Below are positions 22,475 to 31,251 of a DNA stretch of 36,736 bases, in pieces. The translations under genes were made by a program, and so were the position numbers. Source of the stretch: Pseudomonadota bacterium. Its GTDB lineage: Bacteria > Chloroflexota > UBA5177. Under the pieces are notes generated by a model, which saw only the letters and a program-made list of their open reading frames with translations, searched no databases and was not told the origin of the DNA. The stretch's first letter is position 1, and every line of letters starts with the position of its first letter. Where the stretch lies: NCBI GenBank assembly GCA_021324655.1, contig JAJPIP010000059.1, forward strand, positions 1 to 36,736, read 5' to 3'.

Positions 22475-23161
22475 ATGCGTCGTATTACCCACAACCGTTC
22501 ACTCTTGGCGCTCACCGCAGTCGTTTTTGCCCTCCTCCTCAGCGTGCCGCTCGATCCACTGGCACATGGAGGCACGGCGGCAGCGAGCGGCAAGACCATC
22601 ACGTTCAGTGGACAGGTGGTCAACGCCTTCGCGTTTTCCTCTCAGAACTTCGGTCCATCCGGTCCTCCGCCCGGGTCGGTCGAATACCAGCTGAACGTCT
22701 TTCAGTCCGGCACGCAAACCATGCTCGAGTACACGGTGTGTACGTGGCAGTGGGATTCCGTCAATGACTTCTGGAACTGCGTTCTCACCGAGGGAGGATT
22801 TGGATTGATCCCGAGCAGCGCGGTCCAGTCATCCGGGGGTGCAAGGCCCACCAACGTCTCATTGAACGTTGACACGAGCAGCCTGAGCAGTCCCAACTTC
22901 CAGCTGTTCGCGGGCTCAGGCGGGACGATCTCGCTGACCTGGAAGGCCGTGCCCGGTTACACCAATGCGAACAGTGGGAATTTCCACTCGACCTCGTCAC
23001 TGCCCGGTCCAAGTTTCTCCTACAGCTCGTCAGCGAGTTCCTACTCCAGCTCGGCCGGAGCGCAGGGAACGATCCTTGGCTACACTGTCCCTGACCCGAC
23101 CGCCTTCGACGGCGCCTCTATGGGATCGATGCAGGGCATGTCCGCCTGCCAGGGCTGCTAG
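22475..23161 (+). CDS. Secreted Ser-rich protein of unknown function
   Basis: 228 residues from ATG 22475, which follows AAAGGAG at good spacing (a GTG at 22448 would give a longer form). A signal peptide covers about the first 38 residues (NRSLLALTAVVFALLLSVPL). The mature protein has a beta-rich middle (KTITFSGQVVNAFAF, VEYQLNVFQSGTQTMLEYTVCTW), an extremely Ser-rich region near residues 170-200 (SFSYSSSASSYSSSAG), and a short tail with Met/Gly and CQGC, possibly a metal or disulfide site. I recognise no family. The phased direct repeats at 22379 indicate response-regulator control, and the gene ends at a strong terminator (23204). Confidence 0.8.
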   Translation: MRRITHNRSLLALTAVVFALLLSVPLDPLAHGGTAAASGKTITFSGQVVNAFAFSSQNFGPSGPPPGSVEYQLNVFQSGTQTMLEYTVCTWQWDSVNDFWNCVLTEGGFGLIPSSAVQSSGGARPTNVSLNVDTSSLSSPNFQLFAGSGGTISLTWKAVPGYTNANSGNFHSTSSLPGPSFSYSSSASSYSSSAGAQGTILGYTVPDPTAFDGASMGSMQGMSACQGC

Positions 23162-23203
23162 TGCTCGGGTTTGGAGAGCCCATCTGAGCGCGGGTAACGC
23201 GAA

Positions 23204-23246
23204 GAGCCGCCGGCACCGCAGTGGGCCGGCGGCTCCGGTCTTTTTT
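23204..23246 (+). terminator. Rho-independent terminator
   Basis: An 11-bp perfect stem (GAGCCGCCGGC at 23204-23214 with GCCGGCGGCTC at 23225-23235, loop of 10) is followed by CGGTC and six T. It ends the transcript of the Ser-rich secreted protein gene. Confidence 0.92.
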
Positions 23247-23512
23247 GGGGCTGCGAGCCGCTGTGGCTCAGGCGACGGATTGCGCTCCGGCCACCGGGAC
23301 GAGGAACCCTTAGGCCGAGGGATCATCAGTCCCCGTACCAGATCGTGCTGCGCGTCCAAGGCTTCCAGCCGTCAGTGGAACATTCATTTCGCCCTTGACG
23401 CTCGAGGCCTGATCGCTACGGACAGGTTCCCGAATCCACGCGAACCTGACCGAAGGAGCAGGGAAGGGAGAAGGGCGAGTTTTTTCCCGCGCTAACTACA
23501 TCCCTCTCCTAA
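23247..23512. other. Intergenic stretch without recognised gene
   Basis: Between the terminator at 23204-23246 and the promoter at 23513 I see no convincing gene, RNA or repeat. A TTGACG at 23395 has no partner -10 at proper spacing. A purine-rich run followed by six T (around 23450-23486) is not preceded by a stem. Confidence 0.5.
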
Positions 23513-23540
23513 TTGCCGGCTAATGTCCCGCTGCTACAGT
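23513..23540 (+). promoter_or_regulatory. Promoter TTGCCG-N16-TACAGT
   Basis: TTGCCG at 23513-23518 and TACAGT at 23535-23540 are 16 bases apart. The -10 hexamer is the same as at 2919 and 35644. The expected start of transcription, about 23547, is two bases before an ATG that opens a six-codon frame (23549-23569) overlapping the start of the next gene. Confidence 0.5.
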
Positions 23541-23565
23541 CCTTTCACATGAAGGAACGGACGGA

Positions 23566-23769
23566 ATGATGGGATACGACAGCAACACTCGGGTGCGGGG
23601 CGAGGCGATGAGTTTCATTGTGCGGTTGTGGCGCGACGCGGCGGGACGGCCGACGGCCCAGGGCGAAGTAGAGCATATAGGAACGGGTGAGCGGCGTCTC
23701 TTCCTCGATCATGCGGGGCTGATCGACCTGCTGGAGAACTGGCAGCGTGACCTGGAGACCGTGCACTGA
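23566..23769 (+). CDS. Small conserved protein, SFIVRLWRD type
   Basis: 67 residues from ATG 23566, preceded by GAAGGAA; starts at 23569 or 23608 are also possible, and the last (MSFIVRLWRD) is where conserved sequence begins. The core is a three-stranded pattern, SFIVRLWRDAAGRPTAQGEVEHIGTGERRLF, followed by a helix LIDLLENWQRDLE. I recall similar short VRIWRE...GxVEHVxSGERRxF proteins in Chloroflexota and Cyanobacteria with no known function. A six-codon frame (MKERTE) immediately upstream ends in ATGA overlap with this start and could couple translation. The terminator is at 23791. Confidence 0.75.
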   Translation: MMGYDSNTRVRGEAMSFIVRLWRDAAGRPTAQGEVEHIGTGERRLFLDHAGLIDLLENWQRDLETVH

Positions 23770-23790
23770 GAGAGGTCGCCTTAAACACGA

Positions 23791-23828
23791 AAGGGGCGAG
23801 TGCTGATGCACCCGCCCCTTCGGTCTTT
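23791..23828 (+). terminator. Rho-independent terminator
   Basis: AAGGGGCG (23791-23798) pairs with CGCCCCTT (23813-23820), with an inner GTGC/GCAC stem, and CGGTCTTTT follows. It ends the small gene at 23566 and lies between it and the end of the convergent clpE-like gene. Confidence 0.85.
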
Positions 23829-23833
23829 TGCGG

Positions 23834-26026
23834 TTAGCTTGCCTGCTCGGTGACCGGTTCCGGCTCGGCCGGGGCGATCTCGATGGTGAGGGCGCCCTCG
23901 GCGAGCCGCAGGGCGACGGTTGCGCCGTTCTGGACGCTGCCGTTCAGGATGGCATCGGCCAGCGCATCGTCCACGTGCCGCTGGATGGCGCGCCGCAGCG
24001 GCCGGGCGCCAAACTCTTCGTCGTACCCTTCGGCCAGGAGGAAGTCACGCGCTTCGTCGCCGACAGTGAGCGTGATCTGCTGCTCGGTGAGGCGTTCCTG
24101 CACGTCGTCGAGGAGGAGATCCACGATGCGGCGGAGATCCTCGCGCTCCAGCGAGCGGAACACCACGACCTGGTCGATGCGGTTGAGGAACTCGGGACGG
24201 AAGGCCCGCTTGAGACCCTCCAGCGCCTTGTCCTTGATCGCATCCTGCCGGCCGTCGGCGCCCACCACGAACCCGATGCGGGCCGCGCGTTTCAGATCGA
24301 CGCTGCCGACGTTGGAGGTCATGATGACGAGCGTGTTCTTGAAGTCGATGGTGCGTCCCTGCCCGTCGGTGAGGCGGCCGTCGTCCATGATCTGGAGGAG
24401 GGCGTTGAACACCTCGGGGTGCGCCTTCTCGATCTCGTCGAACAGCACGACGGAGTACGGGCGGCGGCGGACTTGCTCGGTGAGCTGGCCACCCTCGCCA
24501 TACCCGACGTAGCCGGGCGGGCTACCGAAGAGCTTGGAGACGCTATGCGGCTCCATGTACTCCGACATGTCGAGACGGATCATGGCGTCGTCGTTACCGA
24601 AGATCTCGGCGGCCAGTGCCCGTGCCAGCTCGGTCTTGCCCACCCCGGTGGGCCCGAGGAATAGGAAGGAGCCGATGGGACGGCGCGGATCTTTGAGGCC
24701 GGCGCGCGAGCGCCGGATGGCGCGTGAGACGACGGTGATCGCCTCGTTCTGACCGATGACGCGGCGCGTCAGATCCTCCTCCAAATTCAGGAGATTCTCC
24801 CGCTCCGACTCGACCATCTCGGTCACCGGCACGCCGGTCCAGTCTTCGATGACGCGTGCCACCAGCTCGGGGCTCACGATCAGCGGCGCCGCTTCCGTCA
24901 GTGTCGCCCGGGCAGCTTCCAGCTCGCGCTGCAGCAGAAGCTCCTGCTGGCGGAGCTGGGCGGCACGCTCGTACTCTTCGGCCAGGGCGGCCTGCTCCTT
25001 CTGCTGCTGCAGCAGGTTCAATCGCTGCTCCAGGGCGGCAACGCCTTCCGGGCCCTCGCCGCTCTCACTGGCGTCGAGACGCAGCGCCGAGGCGGCTTCG
25101 TCGATGACGTCGATCGCCTTGTCGGGCAGGAAACGGTCGCTAATGTAGCGGTCGGAGAGGGTGACGGCGGCATCGATCGCCTCGTCGGTGACCTGGACGC
25201 CGTGATGACTCTCGTACTCCGGCCGGACGGCCAGGAGCATGGCCACCGCTTCCTCGGCGGTGGGCTCGTCCACGTAGATGGGGGCGAAGCGACGCTCGAG
25301 GGCGGCGTCACGCTCGATCTGGCGGTACTCGTCGAGGGTCGTGGCGCCGATGCAGCGCACTTCCCCGCGTGCCAGGGCCGGCTTCAGCATGTCGGCGGCG
25401 CCGACGGCACCCTCCGCGGCGCCGGCGCCGATGACCGTGTGCAGCTCGTCGATGAACAGCACGATGTCGGGGTTCTCACGGACCTCCTCGAGGACCTGCT
25501 TCACGCGCTCCTCGAACTGCCCGCGGAACATGGCGCCGGCCAGCATGCCGCCCATGCTGAGCGCGATGATGCGCTTACCCAGCAGGGCTGCCGGGACGTT
25601 GCCTTCCACGATGCGGCGGGCGATCCCTTCGACGATCGCCGTCTTGCCGACACCCGGCTCGCCGATCAGCACGGGATTGTTCTTCTGGCGGCGGGCGAGC
25701 ACGGTGATCACACGCCGGATCTCCCGCTCGCGTCCGGCCGTCGGATCGAGCTTGCCGTCCTCGGCCTCACCGGTCAGATCGCGTCCGAACTGGTCAAGAA
25801 CCGGCGTTTTGCTGCCGGACTGCCGCTCCGCGGTTACCGTGCCGGGGCCACCCGCGTTGTTGCCGAAGATGGAGCCGAGATTGGCACCGAGGTTGGCACC
25901 GCCGGCGTTACCCACGACCTCCTGCGCGCAGTTCTCGCACAGGTAGCGTGACTCGCGCTTGCCCGCGACGATCTGGTCGATGCGGACGCGCGCGTCATTG
26001 GTCTTGCATCTCTCACATTTGGGCAT
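23834..26026 (-). CDS. ClpE-like AAA+ unfoldase subunit
   Basis: 730 residues. The N-terminus is a C4 zinc finger (Cys 4, 7, 30, 33) in place of the double Clp-N domain of ClpA/B/C, which is the ClpE layout. The first AAA+ module has Walker A GEPGVGKT at 122-129 and a Walker B strand with FIDELHT. A middle UVR-like coiled segment follows ([21 protein letters not shown]). The second module has Walker [10 protein letters not shown] near 467, FDEIEKAH and a sensor-2 [11 protein letters not shown]. An IGF tripeptide after the second module indicates ClpP docking, so it should feed unfolded substrates to ClpP in the cytosol. Its start lies 27 nt after the TnpA-like gene, with AAAGGA 12 nt ahead, so both probably share the promoter at 26490. 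Confidence 0.93.
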   Translation of the reverse strand: MPKCERCKTNDARVRIDQIVAGKRESRYLCENCAQEVVGNAGGANLGANLGSIFGNNAGGPGTVTAERQSGSKTPVLDQFGRDLTGEAEDGKLDPTAGREREIRRVITVLARRQKNNPVLIGEPGVGKTAIVEGIARRIVEGNVPAALLGKRIIALSMGGMLAGAMFRGQFEERVKQVLEEVRENPDIVLFIDELHTVIGAGAAEGAVGAADMLKPALARGEVRCIGATTLDEYRQIERDAALERRFAPIYVDEPTAEEAVAMLLAVRPEYESHHGVQVTDEAIDAAVTLSDRYISDRFLPDKAIDVIDEAASALRLDASESGEGPEGVAALEQRLNLLQQQKEQAALAEEYERAAQLRQQELLLQRELEAARATLTEAAPLIVSPELVARVIEDWTGVPVTEMVESERENLLNLEEDLTRRVIGQNEAITVVSRAIRRSRAGLKDPRRPIGSFLFLGPTGVGKTELARALAAEIFGNDDAMIRLDMSEYMEPHSVSKLFGSPPGYVGYGEGGQLTEQVRRRPYSVVLFDEIEKAHPEVFNALLQIMDDGRLTDGQGRTIDFKNTLVIMTSNVGSVDLKRAARIGFVVGADGRQDAIKDKALEGLKRAFRPEFLNRIDQVVVFRSLEREDLRRIVDLLLDDVQERLTEQQITLTVGDEARDFLLAEGYDEEFGARPLRRAIQRHVDDALADAILNGSVQNGATVALRLAEGALTIEIAPAEPEPVTEQAS

Positions 26027-26053
26027 TGATCGAATGAATCCTTTCTGTGCCGC

Positions 26054-26461
26054 CTACCGGTTGACCCTGGGCCGTCCGGCGCGGCGCCGCGGTGGCAGGC
26101 TGGTCTCGTAGACCTCCATAACCTGCTCCGGGCGGTAGTGCTCGCCTGCTCGCACGACATACGCCCGCGTCCACAGCGTCGGTATCTTGGTCATCTCCTG
26201 GAATTCATGACGCAGACAGCGGGAGGAATATGCCTTGAAGCGGCAAACGATGCGATGCGGGGATAACGTCGGCGGCGCGGCGACGGCGACGTAGACGCGG
26301 TCAGGCAGGATCTGGACCTCTCCGAGTTGGAGGGCCAGGGTCGCCGCCGTCTCGCGGATCAACGTCTCCAGCCGCTGCGCGGCATCCCCGATCAGGCAGG
26401 GCTTCGCCCGCATGGGACCCCACACGAAGTGGTACACGATCCGCTGCTCTTCAGAGTTCAC
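26054..26461 (-). CDS. TnpA-like (IS200/IS605 fold) protein without HUH histidines
   Basis: 135 residues from GTG 26461. The sequence follows the IS200/IS605 Y1 transposase pattern: YHFVWGP at the start, LETLIRETAATLALQLGEVQILPD, APPTLSPHRIVCRFKAYSSRCLRHEF, LWTRAYVVRAG, then EQVMEVYETSL with a possible Y1 Tyr. But the metal-binding segment, normally PDHxHLxV, reads PDRVYVAV, so both His ligands are replaced (Arg and Tyr). It should be unable to nick DNA. A basic tail (PPRRRAGRPRVNR) is added. It has a near-perfect promoter, no terminal palindromes are seen, and it lies directly upstream of the clpE-like gene, as for a domesticated DNA- or RNA-binding protein. Confidence 0.75.
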   Translation of the reverse strand: MNSEEQRIVYHFVWGPMRAKPCLIGDAAQRLETLIRETAATLALQLGEVQILPDRVYVAVAAPPTLSPHRIVCRFKAYSSRCLRHEFQEMTKIPTLWTRAYVVRAGEHYRPEQVMEVYETSLPPRRRAGRPRVNR

Positions 26462-26489
26462 TGTAGATATACCCTGCCTAACTACACGA

Positions 26490-26518
26490 ATTATAGCCGA
26501 GCGCGCGGTTTCTGTAAA
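26490..26518 (-). promoter_or_regulatory. Strong promoter TTTACA-N17-TATAAT
   Basis: On the minus strand TTTACA (26518-26513) and a perfect TATAAT (26495-26490) are 17 bases apart. Transcription should start near 26483, about 22 nt before the GTG of the TnpA-like gene, and probably continues into the clpE-like gene. Confidence 0.8.
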
Positions 26519-26760
26519 TGCCTAAACTATCGGGGTGCGTAGAGCCACCCTCACTCGGTCCCGACGATCATGGTGGAGGTCATCTACCGCCGCCTGGTGA
26601 CTGCCGGCGTACGGGATGTTATCCTGACCAACGCCCCTTCCTCAGCGTTCATCCTTCTGTAGGACAGTGTTCACCGCGTGCTCAGACTTCGTCGTTTCAT
26701 TCCGGACATAGGATTCGTTTCAAACTGTAATCAGGTATCTCTGAGGGGGAAGAAATCTTT

Positions 26761-28488
26761 ATGAAACGCTTGTCGGTGGCGCTCGCCCTGTGCTCGGCTT
26801 TGCTCGTGCTGGTGGCGGGACGCTCCGTTCTCTATGCCGGGAGTCCCTACACCGCGCATGATGCGGCCCTGGCACCGGACAGCGGTATCCACAAGATCAA
26901 ACACGTGATCATCATCATGCAGGAGAACCGCTCCTTCGACTCGTACTTCGGAACCTTCCCTGGTGCCGATGGTATCCCCATGGAGAACGGCGCTCCCGCC
27001 GTCTGCGTGCCGGATCCCAACACCGGTGCCTGCGTGCAGCCGTTCGTCGACCACAACGATCTGAATGGAGGCGGCCCGCACGGGGCGCCGGCCCATACCT
27101 ACGATGTGAACGACGGCCAGATGAACGGCTTCATCCAGGAGGCAGAGGCCGGCAGGAATTCCTGCAGCGGCGGCCCGACCAACCCGACCTGCACCCATGG
27201 GCGGATCATCGATGTCATGGGCTATCACACGCAGAGCGATATCCCGAACTACTGGGCGTACGCCAGGAACTTTGTGCTACAGGACCACATGTTCGAGCCG
27301 GTTGCCTCCTGGAGCCTGCCTGCCCACATGTATCTCGTCTCCGGCTGGTCGGCGCGCTGTCCGGGCGGGGACCCCATGGCGTGCCGCAACGACATCAACA
27401 GCTTTGGCTGGTGGGGACCGCCGCCCTCGACGCCGTACGCGTGGACCGATATCACCTATCTTCTGCACCGCTCTCACGTGAGTTGGGGGTACTACCTTGA
27501 TGGCGGGAGCAGTGGAACCGCCTTCGGCAGCAACTTCACGGGTGTCCCCTATATCTGGAATGTCCTGCCCGGGTTCAAGGACGTGAAGACCGATAAGCAG
27601 CGGGGCAATGTCCGCACGCTGGCCGCCTTCTATACATCCCTGGGCGGCGGTACTTTACCGGCCGTCTCCTGGATCGTCCCGCAGGTTGCCGATAGCGAGC
27701 ATCCGCCCGGACTGGTCAGCTACGGCCAGAGCTACGTGACGACCATTGTCAATGCGGTCATGCGCAGCCGCGAGTGGAGCCACACCGCCATTTTTCTCGC
27801 CTGGGACGACTGGGGCGGCTTCTACGATCACGTCGTGCCCCCGGTGGTCGACGGCATGGGATACGGCATCCGTGTGCCCGGCATCGTGATCTCTCCGTAT
27901 GCGCGCCGCGGCTACATCGACCACCAGAACCTCTCGTTCGATGCCTATCTCAAGTTCATCGAGGATGACTTCCTGCACGGGCAGCGGCTCGATCCGGCGA
28001 CCGACGGACGTCCCGATGCGCGGCCCGATGTCCGCGAGAACCTGGCTGCTCTGGGCAACCTCGTCTCCGACTTCAATTTCCGGCAGAAACCGCGCGCACC
28101 GTATCTCCTGCCCGTCAATCCGGTGACGACGCTCGTCACGCCCAGCACCAACGCCTCCGGTCAGCTCCTCGCCTCCGGAACCCTGCAGAGCATGACGGAC
28201 ACATCTGTCGTGATTCGAACCGACGCGGGGACCGTGCGGACTCTCCAGACCACCAAAGCAACACGGTACGTGGCGCAGGATCTGAAGACGGCCCTCGCCG
28301 GGCTCCAGAACGGGGACTATGTCGCGGCCTACGGAAAGACGTCGGTGGTGAGCACCCTGCTGTACGCTACTGCTCCCTTTGCGCCGCCCGCGGCACCCAG
28401 GATCAAATCGCCGTACGTCAGCACGACGCCCGGCATCTGGCGGGCGATATTTCGGGGGACGACCCTGCCGTCGTCATCAGGCAGTTGA
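26761..28488 (+). CDS. Secreted phosphoesterase (PF04185; acid phosphatase/phospholipase C type)
   Basis: 575 residues with a signal peptide ([20 protein letters not shown]). The catalytic domain shows the family signature [23 protein letters not shown], with the Glu-Asn and later Asp/His residues that bind metal and phosphate. Further on are DHNDLN and GPHG, and then [19 protein letters not shown], the C-terminal family signature. Members hydrolyse phosphomonoesters or phospholipid head groups outside the cell. After about residue 450 an extra beta domain ([25 protein letters not shown], then [14 protein letters not shown]) resembles a DUF5666-like OB-type module. Start follows a GAGGGGGAAG site. 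It may be phosphate-regulated by analogy to relatives; the upstream region holds only weak candidate repeats. Confidence 0.92.
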   Translation: MKRLSVALALCSALLVLVAGRSVLYAGSPYTAHDAALAPDSGIHKIKHVIIIMQENRSFDSYFGTFPGADGIPMENGAPAVCVPDPNTGACVQPFVDHNDLNGGGPHGAPAHTYDVNDGQMNGFIQEAEAGRNSCSGGPTNPTCTHGRIIDVMGYHTQSDIPNYWAYARNFVLQDHMFEPVASWSLPAHMYLVSGWSARCPGGDPMACRNDINSFGWWGPPPSTPYAWTDITYLLHRSHVSWGYYLDGGSSGTAFGSNFTGVPYIWNVLPGFKDVKTDKQRGNVRTLAAFYTSLGGGTLPAVSWIVPQVADSEHPPGLVSYGQSYVTTIVNAVMRSREWSHTAIFLAWDDWGGFYDHVVPPVVDGMGYGIRVPGIVISPYARRGYIDHQNLSFDAYLKFIEDDFLHGQRLDPATDGRPDARPDVRENLAALGNLVSDFNFRQKPRAPYLLPVNPVTTLVTPSTNASGQLLASGTLQSMTDTSVVIRTDAGTVRTLQTTKATRYVAQDLKTALAGLQNGDYVAAYGKTSVVSTLLYATAPFAPPAAPRIKSPYVSTTPGIWRAIFRGTTLPSSSGS

Positions 28489-28491
28489 GGC

Positions 28492-29298
28492 TCACGCGCC
28501 GGCTGGCGCTTCATCCAGGTTTTTGACCGTCACGCCGGCGCCGCGGACCGTGGTCTCGATAACCTGAATCTCGCACGTCAGGTTGGCCGCGCGTGCGGTG
28601 ACGGCGGCTGTCACGGCGCCTGTGTCCCCGCGCGGTGTGAAAGCCACGACCATCCCGTCGGCAACTGTCGCTCCATACGGGGTCGCCGCGCGAGCCGCTC
28701 CGACAAGAGAGCCGATCGCGGGGTCGAGATCCTGAGGCGCGGAGAGGGCGTCCTTCAATTGGTCCCACCGGCCCCAGATCAGGCTACCGACGAGGTAGGC
28801 GAGACGGGCATGCTCGAAAGGTGTTGAGCTCGGGTGTCGCGGTTCGGACGGAATGACCAGGACCACGTCGAGTGCCAGGTGATTGGCGATCGGCGTGCTG
28901 TAGACCGCTTCTCCGACCCGGAAGGCCGTCATCACCCCGCCGTATACGGCGCTTGCCGCCCGCACGATGTCGCCGACGCAGAGCGCAGCGGACTGAAATA
29001 GTGCTTTCTGAGCATCTTTCGCCTCCACAGCCACGGCGGCAGCTGCCAGGCCTGCAACGCTACGCGCCGTGACATCGCCCAGGCAGGCCGGGAGATTCTG
29101 TGTCACCGTGAAGCATGCTCCGGGGAGAGCCTCCGAGGGAAAGGCACGGTAGGCCGCACCCGCCGTCTCATCCCCCTCCATCGGGTCTCCCACCGAGGTG
29201 ATCCTGGCATCCAGCGTCAGCGGCCGGTCCAGCGCCAGTCCCAGAGCCCCGCCGCCGAGCAGAATCGTGGCCGGCACCTCGACCCGCAGCGTCGTCAC
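28492..29298 (-). CDS. GHMP-kinase-like protein with eroded ATP loop
   Basis: 268 residues from GTG 29298. The order of segments is that of homoserine kinase-like GHMP enzymes. VEVPATILLGGGALGLALDRPLTLDARIT corresponds to the first motif (VPASxANLGPGFDxLGLAL), NLPACLGDVTARSVAGLAAAAV to the second (PxxxGLGSSAA), and a C-terminal SAALCVGDIVRAASAVYGGV to the third. In the second motif the Gly-Leu-Gly-Ser-Ser phosphate loop is replaced by CLGDVTAR, and the first motif is shortened. Kinase activity is therefore doubtful. Fold similarity is my inference from spacing and motif remains. It ends 3 nt from the convergent phosphoesterase gene. Confidence 0.55.
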   Translation of the reverse strand: MTTLRVEVPATILLGGGALGLALDRPLTLDARITSVGDPMEGDETAGAAYRAFPSEALPGACFTVTQNLPACLGDVTARSVAGLAAAAVAVEAKDAQKALFQSAALCVGDIVRAASAVYGGVMTAFRVGEAVYSTPIANHLALDVVLVIPSEPRHPSSTPFEHARLAYLVGSLIWGRWDQLKDALSAPQDLDPAIGSLVGAARAATPYGATVADGMVVAFTPRGDTGAVTAAVTARAANLTCEIQVIETTVRGAGVTVKNLDEAPAGA

Positions 29299-29371
29299 GG
29301 CACAATCCGGAGGGGACGGTAGGACCAGGAACGAGCCATCAACCTAGGGTACCGTGTGGTAGGAGGTGCCC

Positions 29372-29914
29372 ATGTCCCCGATCGAGCCGGTTCAGATCCT
29401 ATCAGAGGAAACGATCTATCAGGGTTCCCTGATTGACCTGAAGCGAGAAAGGGTGCGGCTGCCCAACGGCAAGGAAACCACGCGAGAGGTCGTCGTGCAT
29501 CCGCAGGTCGTGGTGATGATTCCGGTACTGGACGACGGCCGTCTCCTCCTGATCCGGCAGTACCGGGATGCTATTCGCAAGGAGACGCTGGAGGTGCCGG
29601 CGGGAGGGATAGACGACGGTGAGACACCCGAGCAGGCAGTGCGGCGCGAAATGAAGGAAGAGACAGGCTACTCTGTCGGCTCGCTGCAGGCGATGACCTC
29701 CTTCTACAGCTCACCCGGCTTCACCACCGAGCTCATGCACCTCTTCCTGTGTCAGGGATTGCAACCCGGCACCCCCACCGAGCCGGATGACCAGATCGAG
29801 CCGGCACTGCTCTCTCTCGACGAGGTGATGTCCCGGGTCTGGGACGGAACGATCGTGGATGCCAAGACCATTCTGTCGCTGGCCCTCTATCGCCTGCAGG
29901 ACGGACGCGGATAG
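29372..29914 (+). CDS. Nudix hydrolase, ADP-ribose pyrophosphatase type
   Basis: 180 residues from ATG 29372, set by AGGAGG five bases ahead. The Nudix box is complete: Gly-x5-Glu-x7-Arg-Glu-x-x-Glu-Glu, running from GGIDDGETPEQ to REMKEETGY at about residues 77-99. N-terminal EETIYQGSLIDLKRERVRLPNGKE and FYSSPGFTTELMHLFLC are typical of ADP-ribose/ADP-sugar pyrophosphatases, which use Mg to release AMP and a sugar phosphate in the cytosol. The last base of its stop is directly followed by the ATG of the SDR gene, so the two are translationally coupled. Confidence 0.93.
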   Translation: MSPIEPVQILSEETIYQGSLIDLKRERVRLPNGKETTREVVVHPQVVVMIPVLDDGRLLLIRQYRDAIRKETLEVPAGGIDDGETPEQAVRREMKEETGYSVGSLQAMTSFYSSPGFTTELMHLFLCQGLQPGTPTEPDDQIEPALLSLDEVMSRVWDGTIVDAKTILSLALYRLQDGRG

Positions 29915-30739
29915 ATGGCGTCGATCGTCGCCGTGACCGGTGCCTCCCGAGGCATCGGGCGGGCTACCGCGCTGCTCTTTGCTCAGAACGGCTACCGTGT
30001 GTTCGCGCTGGCCCGCTCTGAGCCGGATCTGCACTCTCTGGCACGCGAGCACCCCGCTATCACACCGATCCGCATGGACATCACGGACGACGCATCGCGG
30101 GCGGCAGCGGTCGCGACGATCATGCGCGAGACGGCCGGCTATGGGGTGGACGTTCTTGTGAACAATGCCGGCTACGGACAGATCGGCGCCGTCGAAGAGG
30201 TGCCGCCGGAGGCGCTGCGGCGGCAACTGGAGGTGAATGTGGTTGCCCTGATCGCGTTTACGCAGCCCTTCCTTCCCGGGATGCGCGGGCGGCGACACGG
30301 AACCATCGTCAACCTCAGCTCAGCTGCCGGCCTCGTCGCCACGCCGTTCATGGGAGCGTACAACGCCTCGAAGTTTGCGCTGGAGGCCCTCAGCGATGCC
30401 CTGCGGCGTGAGTTGTCACCGTTCGGCGTGCGGGTCGTCCTGATCGAGCCGGGGCCTATCAAGACCGACTTCGGCCGCGTCACCGAGCAATTCGCCACTG
30501 TCTCACCCGACTCTCCCTATGCTCCCCGATACCGCCGCTACCAGGGCACGCACCATAGCGTCGGCCTCTTCGGGCGCTCTGCCGGGGCCGTCGCACACGT
30601 CATTCTGCGGGCCGTCTCCTCGCCACATCCCCGGCCGCGTTACCCCGTCACCCTCCCCGCCCGGCTGGCCGGCCTTGCCCACGTCCTTCCGGCTCGTCTC
30701 GTGGACTGGGGCATGAGCCTCGCGATGGGGCTGCACTGA
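29915..30739 (+). CDS. Short-chain dehydrogenase/reductase
   Basis: 274 residues of the classical SDR family. The NAD(P) site TGASRGIGRA lies at residues 8-17, NNAGYGQIG near 88, the catalytic Ser in NLSSAAG (about 137), and YNASKFALEAL (Tyr and Lys of the YxxxK motif, about 150-154). The substrate is not predictable; an Arg after the second strand (ALARSE) favours NADP. A C-terminal hydrophobic tail (residues about 250-274) may touch the membrane. It starts one base after the Nudix stop (TAG-ATG). Confidence 0.95.
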   Translation: MASIVAVTGASRGIGRATALLFAQNGYRVFALARSEPDLHSLAREHPAITPIRMDITDDASRAAAVATIMRETAGYGVDVLVNNAGYGQIGAVEEVPPEALRRQLEVNVVALIAFTQPFLPGMRGRRHGTIVNLSSAAGLVATPFMGAYNASKFALEALSDALRRELSPFGVRVVLIEPGPIKTDFGRVTEQFATVSPDSPYAPRYRRYQGTHHSVGLFGRSAGAVAHVILRAVSSPHPRPRYPVTLPARLAGLAHVLPARLVDWGMSLAMGLH

Positions 30740-30743
30740 GCGT

Positions 30744-30752
30744 TGGTATACT
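30744..30752 (+). promoter_or_regulatory. Extended -10 promoter TGGTATACT
   Basis: TG-G-TATACT at 30744-30752 is an extended -10 element. Predicted transcription start near 30759 gives a leader of about 34 nt to the GTG of the membrane protein gene. A clear -35 is missing, as is usual for extended -10 promoters. Confidence 0.55.
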
Positions 30753-30792
30753 TCGGCGCCGAACAGGCGGAATCTATCTCGACGGGGCGTCA

Positions 30793-31251
30793 GTGAACTT
30801 TTTATCTCCCAGCAACCTCTTCCAGGCGTCTGCCACCATGCCGCCGTGGCCCTTCGATGTGATGACCGGCGCGCTCGTGGCCATTTTTCTGCTTTCGCTC
30901 ATCTTTTACCTGCGCCGCGGCAAGATCGCCCGGGATAATCCGGTCCTGCGCCGTTTCATCCGCCGCGCCTCGCAGGCCTATCTGTGGGCGTCGGGCATCG
31001 GGATATTCCTGGCTATCATGCGCTATCTCGGGGTGGATTACATTGATATGCCCTTCTGGCTGTACCTTGACTGGTTGCTTCTGATCGGCATCACCGGGTA
31101 CTTCGTCTACGAGCGCAGTGAGCGCTATCCGTTGGCTCTCTGGGAGTTTCGCCACGCTACCGAGCAACGACGCTACCGGCCCGAGGCCCGGCGGCGCGCT
31201 GAGCCCCAGACGCCGCGTCCCAACCGTCCTCGGGGTAAGAGGAGACGCTAA
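30793..31251 (+). CDS. Three-helix membrane protein with basic tail
   Basis: 152 residues from GTG 30793. Three hydrophobic helices are visible: about 23-41 (FDVMTGALVAIFLLSLIFYL), 66-82 (YLWASGIGIFLAIMRYL) and 88-107 (MPFWLYLDWLLLIGITGYFV). After these comes a soluble region and a strongly basic, Pro-rich tail (RPEARRRAEPQTPRPNRPRGKRRR), probably cytoplasmic. I do not recognise a named family, although small proteins of this layout are common in Chloroflexota. Its TAA overlaps the ATG of the GalE-like gene by one base (TAATG), so translation is coupled. An extended -10 promoter lies upstream. Confidence 0.8.
   Translation: MNFLSPSNLFQASATMPPWPFDVMTGALVAIFLLSLIFYLRRGKIARDNPVLRRFIRRASQAYLWASGIGIFLAIMRYLGVDYIDMPFWLYLDWLLLIGITGYFVYERSERYPLALWEFRHATEQRRYRPEARRRAEPQTPRPNRPRGKRRR

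Noticed and set aside
26570-26662. 30-codon frame (MVEVIYRRLVTAGVRDVILTN...) upstream of the phosphoesterase gene
   Set aside because: No ribosome site and no recognised family; too short to support.
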